A stretch of DNA of 48,831 nucleotides from positions 1 to 48,831 of the forward strand of contig NZ_LYVP01000039.1 of assembly GCF_001984065.1 (NCBI RefSeq). Reading direction: 5' to 3'. Shown here one piece after another: positions 7,105 through 14,500 of the stretch (within the stretch, counting starts at the first letter, position 1; each line of letters starts with the position of its first letter). Made by a program: the position numbers and the translations under genes. The notes under the pieces were generated by a model. That model ran no database searches, had not been told where the DNA came from, and saw nothing but the letters and a program-made list of their open reading frames with translations. Origin of the DNA: Pseudomonas sp. KK4. Its GTDB lineage: Bacteria; Pseudomonadota; Gammaproteobacteria; Pseudomonadales; Pseudomonadaceae.

Positions 7105-9459
7105 ATGAATAATTCTGGGGCTGCCGCCGGCAGCAAATGGTTGTTGGCGGGGCTGGGTATCCTGATCGCATTGATCGGACTGGGCCTTGCCGGTGGCGGT
7201 GGTTACCTGATCACGCTGGGCGGCAGTGGGTATTTCCTGTTGATGGGCCTGGCGATGCTGGCGGCCGGGCTGTTGATTGCTCGCCGCAAGCCTGTGGGCG
7301 CGTGGCTCTATGGCCTGGCGTTGATCCTGACGGCGATCTGGGCGGTTTGGGATGCCGGGCTCGAGTACTGGCCGCTGGTTTCCCGCGTGCTGACGTTCGC
7401 GGTGATTGGCCTGGTCGTGGCGTTGATCTACCCGACGCTGGTACGCGCTTCGGGCGCGACGACGGGTCGTGGTGCCTACGGTCTGGCCGGCATGCTCGGC
7501 GTCGGCGTGGTCGCGACCATGGCCTACATGTTCGTGCCGACCCATGTGGTCAAGGCAACCACCGAACCTGCGGTAACACCGGTCGCACCCGGCACCGAGC
7601 AGAAAGACTGGGCGCACTGGGGCAACACCACAGCAGGCAACCGCTTCGCCGCCCTGGACCAGATCAATAAAGGCAATATCGACCAATTGCAGGTGGCCTG
7701 GACCTTCCGCACCGGCGACATCCCGCAGAGCACCGGCGCTGGTGCCGAGGACCAGAACACCCCGCTGCAAATCGGCGACACGGTCTACACCTGCACCGCC
7801 TACGGCAAAGTCTTCGCCCTCGACGCGGACACCGGCGCCCAGCGCTGGAAATTCGACCCGCAGGGCACCGCACCCAACTGGCAGCGTTGCCGTGGCCTAG
7901 GCTACTCCGAGACGCCGGTGGCGTCGGACAATCAACCAACAGCCTGTACGAAACGTCTGTTTCTGCCGACCGGCGATGCGCGACTGATCGCCATCAACGC
8001 CGAAACCGGCAAGCCCTGTGAGGAGTTCGGCAACAAGGGCACCGTCGACCTGACCACCGACATGGGCGAAGTGAAGCCCGGTTACTACCAGCAAACCTCG
8101 ACGCCTCTGGTGGCAGGGGACGTCGTGATCGTGGGCGGCCGCGTGGCGGATAACTATTCCACCGGCGAGCCGCCGGGCGTGGTCCGTGCCTTTGATGTGC
8201 GCAGCGGGGAACTGGTATGGGCCTGGGATCCGGGCAACCCGAACACTACCCAGCGTCCACCGGCCGGCGAGACCTACACCCGTGGTACGCCGAACGTGTG
8301 GTCGGCGATGTCCTACGACGCCAAACTCGGCCTGGTCTACCTGCCGACCGGCAACGCCACCCCGGATTTCTTCGGTGGTCAGCGCACTGAATTCGATGAC
8401 AAATGGAACTCGTCCATCGTCGCCATCGACGTGAAAACCGGTCAGGTGCGCTGGCACTTCCAGACCACTCACCACGACCTCTGGGACTTCGACCTGCCGG
8501 CCCAACCGCTGCTGTACGACGTGCCGGACGACAAGGGCGGCCTGCAGCCGGCCCTGGCGCAAGTCACCAAGCAGGGCGAGATTTTCCTGCTCAACCGTGA
8601 AACGGGCGTGCCGATCGCACGGGTTGAAGAACGCCCGGTGCCGCAAGGCCATGTGCCTGGCGAACGCTACTCGCCGACCCAGCCGTTCTCGGTGGACATG
8701 CCGTCGATCGGCAATAAAACCCTGACCGAATCCGACATGTGGGGCGCCACGCCGTTCGACCAGTTGCTGTGCCGCATCCAGTTCAAGGGCATGCGCCACG
8801 AAGGCGTCTACACCCCGCCGGGCATGGACCGCGCCCTGCAATTCCCGGGCTCGCTGGGCGGTATGAACTGGGGCAGCGTCTCGGTCGATCCAAATACCCA
8901 TTACATGTTCGTCAACGACATGCGCCTGGGTCTGGCCAACTACATGATCCCGCGGGACAAGATCGGCGCCGGCGCCAGCGGCATTGAAATGGGCGTGGTA
9001 CCCCAGGAAGGCACACCGTTCGGCGCCATGCGCGAACGCTTCCTCTCGGCGGTCGGCATTCCGTGCCAGAAACCACCGTTCGGCACCATGTCCGCCATCG
9101 ACCTCAAGACCCACAAATTGATGTGGCAAGTCCCGGTCGGCACCGTGCAGGACACCGGCCCACTGGGCATCCGCATGCACCTGCCGATCCCGATCGGCAT
9201 GCCGACCCTCGGCGCCTCGCTCGCCACCCAGTCGGGCCTGCTGTTCTTCGCCGGCACCCAGGACTTCTACCTGCGCGCCTTCGACACTGGCAACGGCAAT
9301 GAGATCTGGAAATCACGTCTGCCAGTGGGCAGCCAGTCCGGGCCGATGACTTACGTTTCGCCGAAAACCGGCAGGCAGTACATCCTGCTGACGGTGGGCG
9401 GTGCGCGTCAGTCGACCGATCGTGGGGATTATGTGATTGCCTATGCGTTGCCCAAGTAA
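7105..9459 (+). CDS. gcd: PQQ-dependent membrane glucose dehydrogenase Gcd
   Basis: Gcd oxidises glucose to gluconolactone in the periplasm and passes electrons to ubiquinone, using PQQ. The 784-residue protein has about five hydrophobic helices in the first 145 residues, then a PQQ-enzyme beta-propeller starting near DWAHWGNTTAGNRF. The HHDLWDFDLPAQPLL segment contains the aspartate region known as catalytic in this family. Length matches membrane glucose dehydrogenases (about 800). I chose the ATG at 7105 because the N terminus MNNSGAAAGSKWLL then resembles relatives; upstream in-frame TTG (7078) and ATG (7087) lack a ribosome binding site, but the chosen one is also weakly served by GGGGA 12 bases away. 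It is monocistronic, ends in a strong terminator, and lies close to the pqq genes. Other membrane quinoprotein dehydrogenases are less likely. Confidence 0.92.
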   Translation: MNNSGAAAGSKWLLAGLGILIALIGLGLAGGGGYLITLGGSGYFLLMGLAMLAAGLLIARRKPVGAWLYGLALILTAIWAVWDAGLEYWPLVSRVLTFAVIGLVVALIYPTLVRASGATTGRGAYGLAGMLGVGVVATMAYMFVPTHVVKATTEPAVTPVAPGTEQKDWAHWGNTTAGNRFAALDQINKGNIDQLQVAWTFRTGDIPQSTGAGAEDQNTPLQIGDTVYTCTAYGKVFALDADTGAQRWKFDPQGTAPNWQRCRGLGYSETPVASDNQPTACTKRLFLPTGDARLIAINAETGKPCEEFGNKGTVDLTTDMGEVKPGYYQQTSTPLVAGDVVIVGGRVADNYSTGEPPGVVRAFDVRSGELVWAWDPGNPNTTQRPPAGETYTRGTPNVWSAMSYDAKLGLVYLPTGNATPDFFGGQRTEFDDKWNSSIVAIDVKTGQVRWHFQTTHHDLWDFDLPAQPLLYDVPDDKGGLQPALAQVTKQGEIFLLNRETGVPIARVEERPVPQGHVPGERYSPTQPFSVDMPSIGNKTLTESDMWGATPFDQLLCRIQFKGMRHEGVYTPPGMDRALQFPGSLGGMNWGSVSVDPNTHYMFVNDMRLGLANYMIPRDKIGAGASGIEMGVVPQEGTPFGAMRERFLSAVGIPCQKPPFGTMSAIDLKTHKLMWQVPVGTVQDTGPLGIRMHLPIPIGMPTLGASLATQSGLLFFAGTQDFYLRAFDTGNGNEIWKSRLPVGSQSGPMTYVSPKTGRQYILLTVGGARQSTDRGDYVIAYALPK

Positions 9460-9483
9460 GGGCTGATTCATGGGTACGAAAAA

Positions 9484-9507
9484 GCCGCGCCATTGCGCGG
9501 CTTTTTT
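9484..9507 (+). terminator. Rho-independent terminator after gcd
   Basis: GCCGCGC (9484-9490), a four-base CATT loop, GCGCGGC (9495-9501) and a run of six T. It follows the gcd stop by about 25 bases; the A-run on its left makes it potentially bidirectional. Confidence 0.93.
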
Positions 9508-9566
9508 CTGTGGGAAAATTCGGCGAGGCTACAGTCACTCGTAGTCGAACGGGGAGAGCCGACGCG

Positions 9567-10190
9567 ATGGATAGAACGAACATGCCTGCCGCTGTGCGGG
9601 AGCATGCCTTGCAGATCGCCTGCCATGAGATGGGCCATTACGTCGTGGCCCGGGCCTTGGGGTTTGAAACCGGTGGCGTGACCCTGAGCGTGACGATGGA
9701 CTTGCGGCATAAAGGCGGGGCGACCATCAATCTGGTGCAGCCCATTTCTTCGATGGAGTCCATGAAAGCCTATCTTGAGGCCCGGATCATGGTTCTGTTC
9801 GCGGGTGCGATGGCACAGACATTACCTTCGGCGAGTATCGGAAAACGTGTCGATCTATCGAAAGCGGTCGCCATCCTCAACGGTGCGTTCGGGGCCGAGC
9901 GGGACGACGCAAAAATCAGGGAACTGCGGCATTTGTTGCGCAACATCAGCTTTCCCGACACCGACCCTTCGTCGTCCGATAGCATCACGACCGAACTGAA
10001 AACGATCAATGATCGGCTGTGGTTGCGGGCTCAGGAAATGGTGGAGGCTTCGGCCCTGACCATTACTGAACTGGGTTCGGCGCTGGTCGAACGCATGGTG
10101 TTGGTGGAGCAGTGGGGGAGGCCGGCGGATACCTATGAGGTGGGTTTGACGGGGGAGATGCTTGAGCGGATGTGGCCATGTTCATTGTAG
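9567..10190 (+). CDS. Stand-alone M41-like (FtsH protease-domain) protein
   Basis: A 207-residue soluble protein with a zinc protease motif HEMGH at residues 20-24 (in IACHEMGHYVVARALGF) and a downstream GKRVDLSKAVAIL segment (Asp96). That order matches the FtsH peptidase domain, where HEAGH is followed by an aspartate ligand in a GASNDLxxA stretch. No AAA+ ATPase domain or membrane helix is present, so it is only the protease half. I chose the ATG at 9567 (GGGGAG ten bases upstream); an open frame extends to 9510 but overlaps the gcd terminator region. The last codons and TAG stop lie in the REP element that follows. The substrate is unknown. The gene is flanked by terminators and repeats and has no operon partner, suggesting an accessory gene. 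Confidence 0.7.
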   Translation: MDRTNMPAAVREHALQIACHEMGHYVVARALGFETGGVTLSVTMDLRHKGGATINLVQPISSMESMKAYLEARIMVLFAGAMAQTLPSASIGKRVDLSKAVAILNGAFGAERDDAKIRELRHLLRNISFPDTDPSSSDSITTELKTINDRLWLRAQEMVEASALTITELGSALVERMVLVEQWGRPADTYEVGLTGEMLERMWPCSL

Positions 10191-10285
10191 GAGCGAGCTC
10201 GCTCGCCAAGGTCGTGAACGAAAACGCGAAAACCGGATAGCCAGCGTCGGCTGTGGCTTCTTCGCGAGCAAGCTCGCTCCTACAG
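10186..10285. repeat. REP doublet, TGTAGGAGCGAGC type
   Basis: TGTAGGAGCGAGCTCGCTCG at the left end and CGCGAGCAAGCTCGCTCCTA at the right end are inverted copies around a 50-base spacer. The left arm supplies the TAG stop of the M41-like gene; the right arm ends three bases before the stop of the convergent DUF3077 gene. Confidence 0.85.
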
Positions 10286-10287
10286 GT

Positions 10288-10584
10288 TTACTTGCTTGTC
10301 TTTGCAGGCCGTCGCGTCAATACCTTCACTACATCATCAACCACCGCTTTGCTCAGGGTCGTCAGGTAATGCGCGGCCCAGGCGTGGCGGTCGGAGTGCT
10401 GGGCGTACGCCGCATCGACGGTCAGGGACTTGGCGAGGTAAAGCAGGTCGGAGGCTTGGGCCAGGGCGTCGGCGATGGGGACGTCGCGGCAGACGTGGAA
10501 CAGGGGTTGGTCTGAGAGATAAAGGAAAGGGGTGAAGCCTGCGGTTTTTAGCTCTGAAATTGCGGATGGATCTGTCTTAGCCAT
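10288..10584 (-). CDS. DUF3077-family small protein
   Basis: A 98-residue protein with no signal or membrane helix. The central part LFHVCRDVPIADALAQASDL and the following helices (LLYLAKSLTVDAAY, HAWAAHYLTTLSKAVVDDV) match the DUF3077 pattern I know from many Pseudomonas small proteins; the function of the family is not known to me. The ATG at 10584 has TTGGAG seven bases upstream; an upstream in-frame extension to 10713 would translate through the structured leader and is rejected. It is monocistronic and convergent with the M41-like gene. The leader is unusually structured, so post-transcriptional control is likely by inference. Confidence 0.75.
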   Translation of the reverse strand: MAKTDPSAISELKTAGFTPFLYLSDQPLFHVCRDVPIADALAQASDLLYLAKSLTVDAAYAQHSDRHAWAAHYLTTLSKAVVDDVVKVLTRRPAKTSK

Positions 10585-10590
10585 TGTGCT

Positions 10591-10814
10591 GCTCCAAGGT
10601 TCAAGGAGCTGCCACGTTCGTTTCCAATCGAATGGGTGGCAGCTGTACGCAGGTTGGAAAACCGGGAACCGAGGAACCGGCACGCCCGAAGGCGTCCCAC
10701 GCACAGCCGCCATGACACACGGTCGCAGTCGTAAAAACGTCTGCTGTCATGATTGGGCGCTGCTGCGTTGCGGTTCGACGGGTTTCCAAGCCCGATCGCT
10801 GAATGGGTCAGCGA
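10591..10814 (-). promoter_or_regulatory. Structured 5' leader of the DUF3077 gene
   Basis: Read on the minus strand, this leader holds a series of strong hairpins: TCGCTGA/TCAGCGA (10796-10802 with 10808-10814), CGGG/CCCG (10779-10794), ACGCC-TTCG-GGCGT with a UUCG tetraloop (10682-10695), and AGCTGCCAC/GTGGCAGCT (10607-10615 with 10636-10644, perfect 9 bp). Next to the gene GCTCC (10605-10609) can pair with GGAGC (10591-10595), which contains the ribosome binding site. The last two pairings share three bases, so they exclude each other, as in translational switches. The leader also encodes a possible 62-codon peptide ending TGA at 10601-10603. I believe similar leaders recur in this genus but cannot confirm it here. 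Confidence 0.5.
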
Positions 10815-10906
10815 CGTCCAGAGACTATCCCGTCAAAGAAAAGCGCAACAAGGCGGCAAAGTGCCCAAAAGCAAGATTCGGAGTTTGCCTACAAGGTCCT
10901 ACGGAG

Positions 10907-11092
10907 TCATCCGATAATGCGAGAACTTGAGTAAACAAAACTAAACGTATCGATCCTTTTCCAGGGCGGCTGAGTGCCTGAGCAATCATCCAACTGCATG
11001 AAGTCCGCATTGCCGTTCTCATGTGACGGCAATCACCGCTGACAATTGCGATGGAGATCAGGGTAGTCGGCCACCCATTGAAGCTCATACAT
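10907..11092 (-). pseudogene. Possible small ORF broken by an in-frame TGA
   Basis: On the minus strand AAAGGA lies four bases before an ATG at 11092 that opens MYELQWVADYPDLHRNCQR, then a TGA (11033-11035). The same frame continues for 41 more sense codons to a second TGA at 10907-10909. An 8-bp hairpin, ATTGCCGT/ACGGCAAT (11009-11016 with 11026-11033), follows the first TGA directly. I do not recognise the peptide. It is divergent from the XRE gene. It may be a decayed gene or chance; the rest of 10815-11108 shows no other convincing feature. Confidence 0.2.
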
Positions 11093-11150
11093 TTATTCCT
11101 TTGAGGTTATGTCTCTCGGGCGACAAACATGTATGAAGTGGGCAATGGCC

Positions 11151-11456
11151 ATGGCTAAAAAATTTGCTGATTTAGTGGCGCGACGCTCTCCTGAGTCGCA
11201 GGCGCGCGTCGATGCGTTGCACCAGAAGCTGCGAGCGCAAATGCCGCTGCACGAGCTACGTCAGGCTCAGGCGCTGAGCCAGGACGCACTGGCCAAGACA
11301 CTGCATGTCAACCAGGCGGCAATATCGAAGATGGAGCGGCGCACCGACATGTACATCAGCACGCTGCGCAACTACATACGCGCGATGGGCGGCGAGTTGG
11401 AAATCATCGCAACCTTTCCCGAAGGACAGGTGAAGATCGAGAACTTTGCCAACTGA
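11151..11456 (+). CDS. XRE-family regulator, HigA-like antitoxin type
   Basis: A 101-residue protein starting MAKKFADLVARRSPESQARV, with a helix-turn-helix at about residues 35-60 (LSQDALAKTLHVNQAAISKM) and a conserved ERRTDMYISTLRNYIRAMGG stretch followed by a short beta tail. This is the layout of antitoxins paired with HigB/Gp49-type toxins. Normally the toxin ORF overlaps or directly precedes the antitoxin; no intact toxin frame is seen upstream on the plus strand, so it appears orphan. The start is uncertain: in-frame ATGs also occur at 11109, 11133 and 11145, and none has a good ribosome binding site. A terminator shared with the tRNA gene follows. Confidence 0.75.
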   Translation: MAKKFADLVARRSPESQARVDALHQKLRAQMPLHELRQAQALSQDALAKTLHVNQAAISKMERRTDMYISTLRNYIRAMGGELEIIATFPEGQVKIENFAN

Positions 11457-11474
11457 ACATTCAGACACGAAAAA

Positions 11475-11491
11475 GCCGCGCATTGCGCGGC
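11475..11491. terminator. Bidirectional terminator, XRE gene / tRNA-Ile2
   Basis: GCCGCGC, loop ATT, GCGCGGC, with five A on the left and TTTCTTGTTT on the right. It can end the XRE transcript on the plus strand and, with the better T-run (TTTTT) on the minus strand, the tRNA transcript. Confidence 0.85.
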
Positions 11492-11500
11492 TTTCTTGTT

Positions 11501-11577
11501 TGGTGGGCCCACACGGACTTGAACCGTGGACCAAAGGATTATGAGTCCTCTGCTCTAACCAACTGAGCTATAGGCCC
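11501..11577 (-). tRNA. tRNA-Ile2 (anticodon CAU)
   Basis: The minus strand reads GGGCCTATAGCTCAGTTGGT at the 5' end and finishes GTGGGCCCACCA with an encoded CCA. The acceptor stem GGGCCTA/TGGGCCC, a D arm, the anticodon loop CTCATAA and the T loop GTTCAAGTC are all present; total 77 bases. CAU in this body type (compare E. coli ileX) is the minor isoleucine tRNA whose C34 is changed to lysidine by TilS to read AUA, not an initiator or elongator methionine tRNA. The 3' end faces the XRE region. Confidence 0.95.
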
Positions 11578-11592
11578 TCAGTAGGCGCCGGA

Positions 11593-14500
11593 TTATAACG
11601 ACGGTTTCGCGGCTGTGCTATCCGAAAAATCCATTACGGCTGCACGAAGAAAGGTCGCGGCGAATTCGTCGGGGGGCAGGGGCAGGCTGACGATGTAGCC
11701 CTGGATCTGCTCGCAACCCTCCAAGGCCAGGAATTGTTGTTGCGCCTGGGTTTCGACGCCTTCGGCTATCACCGTGAATTGCATGCTGCGGCCCAGGGCG
11801 ATGATGGCGCGGACGATGGCGACGTCGTGAGGGTCATCCGGCAAACCTCGTACGAAGGATTGGTCGATCTTGAGGATGTCCAGCGGCAGGCGCTTGAGGT
11901 AGCTCAATGACGAGTAGCCGGTGCCGAAGTCGTCGATCGCCAGTTGCACGCCCAGGTGCTTGAGTTGATGCAGCACCGCCAGCGCTTCTTCGGCCTGGCT
12001 CATGATGAAGTTTTCGGTGATTTCCAGTTGCAGTAAACCGGGTTCGAGGCGGTAGTCCTTGAGCAGTTGTTCAATCCGGCCGAGCAGGTTCGGCTGGCGC
12101 AGTTGCGCGCCTGCGAGGTTGACCGACAGCGGACCGAAGCCCACGCAGTTCTGGTTCCACTCGTGCAGTTGCCGGCAGGCGGTTTCCAGCACCCAGTCGC
12201 CGATCTGAAGGATCATGCCGTTTTCTTCAGCCAGGGAAATGAAGTGTTCCGGCGGTACGTCGCCGAAGGTCGGATGACGCCAGCGAATCAGCGCTTCGGC
12301 GCCTACCAAACGATAGTCGTCGAGGCTGATCTTGGGTTGGTAGTACAGGTGCAGTTCGTTGCGCTCGATGGCACGCCGCAGTTCATGCTCCAGTGCGACG
12401 CGTTCACTGGCCTGGGCGGTGAGGTCGCAGGTGTAGCTTTCGACCCGGTTACGCCCCTTGGCTTTGGAGCGGTACATCGCGGCGTCGGCGTTTTTGATCA
12501 GGGTGGCGACGTCACAGCCGTCCTGTGGGTAAAGGCTGGTGCCGATGCTGGAACTGATGAAAAACTCGTGCTCGCCGGCCTGGAATGGCGCGGTGAAACA
12601 ATTGAGCAGCTTGTTGGCAATGTTGTCGGCATCGCTGGGCTGCTGCAGGCCGGGGAGCAGGATGATGAACTCGTCACCTCCCAGGCGAGCCACGGTGTCG
12701 ATGTCGCGCAGTTGCTCTTTGAGGCGCACGGCAATGCCCTTGAGCAGCAAATCGCCTACTGGGTGCCCGAGGCTGTCGTTGATGTGTTTGAAACGGTCCA
12801 GATCGAGGAACAGCACCGCGCCCTGGCCACCGTTTTCCTTTTGTGTATTGAGTGCGGTCAGCAAACGGCTTTCGAACAGCGTGCGGTTGGGCAGGCCGGT
12901 CAAAGGGTCGTGGTGCGCCTGGTAGTCGAGCTTGGCCTGGGCATGCTTGAGGCTGGAAATGTCAGCGAAGACCGCCACGAAGTGGGTGATGAACTTGTCC
13001 CGGTTGCGCACGGCGCTGATGGTCAGCCAGCTGGGGTAGAGCTCGCCGTTCTTGCGCCGGTTGGAAATCTCACCCTGCCAGTGGCCTTCGGCAGTCAGTT
13101 GATGCCACATGGCGGCGTAGAACGCGCTGTCATGCAAGCCTGAGGCAAGCAGGCGCGGGGTGTGGCCCAACGCTTCGCTTTCGCTGTAACCGGTGATTTC
13201 AGTGAAAGCGCGGTTGACCGCGCTGATGTGCTGTTGGGTGTCGGTAATCAGCACGCCCTCGGCAGTGCTCTCGAAAACTGTCGCGGCCTGTTGCAGCTTT
13301 TCCTGCATCAGGTGGCGCTCGGTGATGTCCCGGGCGATGGTCAGCATGCAGTCTTCGTCGCCGATCGGCAGTGGACGACTGGACACCTCGCAGAGCCGGA
13401 TCTGCCCGTCGCTGCGGCGGATGTGGCAGCTGAAGTCACGCACGAAACCGTCGCGGTGCAGCAGGTCGAGCATCTGCTTGCGTTCGTTGAGGTTGACCCA
13501 GATCCCCAGGTCCAGGGCCGAGCGATCCACCGACATCGCACTGTTGAACCCGGTGATGCGGCTGAAACCTTCGTTGACCTCCAGCAGCAAGCCATCGCTC
13601 TGGCGCGACAGCAGCAGGCCGTCCGGCGAGGCGTGGAAGGCCTTGGCGAATTTCTCTTCGGAGGTTTGCAGCTGTTGCTGGGTTTCCTTGAGCTGGGTGA
13701 TGTCGCGCACCACGACAACCAGCGCCGGGGTGGTATCAAGGTCGAAAGGCTCAGCCGAAATCAGGCCGGTGAACACCTGCCCATTGCTGCGGCGAAAAGG
13801 CATCTCCAGGTTGCGGATACTGCCGGCCTGCAAACGCTGCAACAGGCCCGGTCCGACGCCGGGAATGCCCCAGATATTGAGGTTGGTGGCAGTCTGGCCG
13901 ATGACGTCCTCTGCCTTGAGCCCGATCTGTTCTTCGAACGCTTCGTTAACCTCCAGCAAACAGCCGTCGCAGAGCCGGGCGATGACCAGGATGTCCGGGC
14001 ATTGCTGGAATACCGATGCGAATTTCTGTTCCGACAACCGCAGTGCTTCTTCGGTGCGCTTGGCCTCGCTGATGTCGATCATCAGCCCGCGCATGACCGG
14101 TTCATGGCCGTGTTCGATCAGGCTGACGATGTCGCGCACCCACAGGCACCGGCCGTCGGCGGTGATCACCCGGTAATCGAGGCTGTGGTCGCGGCCGGCC
14201 AACACTTCGTGATCGCAAAAGCTTTGGGCGCGAGTGAGGTCGGCGGGGTGAATGATGTTGCGCCAGAAGCCCGGGATCAGCCAGTGAGAGAGGGGGTAGC
14301 CGAGCAGGTCCTCGGCGTGGGGCGACACATAGCTGTAGGTGAAGTCGCTCATCCGCGCTTCCCAGGCGATGGCCGACAGGCTCTCCACCAGGCCGCGGTA
14401 GTGATATTCGCTGCTGCGCAGTTCCTGCTCCAGATCGACGCGGCGGGCGATTTCCGAACTCAGCCGGCGATTGACGCGGATGACGGCGGCCAGCACGGCG

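Noticed and set aside
9510..9566. Upstream extension of the M41-like protein
   Set aside because: The extra codons begin just behind the gcd terminator with no ribosome site; the ATG at 9567 has GGGGAG upstream.
10585..10713. N-terminal extension of the DUF3077 protein
   Set aside because: It would be translated through the structured leader and is unlike the compact family N terminus; the ATG at 10584 has its own ribosome binding site.
10866..10925. Plus-strand fragment ending MRELE, slightly like the core of Gp49-type toxins
   Set aside because: Only a few residues agree and no longer toxin-like stretch could be joined in any frame, so it cannot be called a toxin remnant.
11033..11035. 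In-frame TGA followed by a hairpin, as in a selenocysteine site
   Set aside because: The peptide has no recognisable selenoprotein family, the position is in a probably decayed frame, and the stem shows no SECIS-like loop sequence that I can identify. A broken gene is simpler.
11460..11580. Integration (att) site at the 3' end of tRNA-Ile2
   Set aside because: No integrase gene and no second copy of the tRNA 3' end were seen in the window, and the tRNA-rmcA-rpoD order is the ancestral one.
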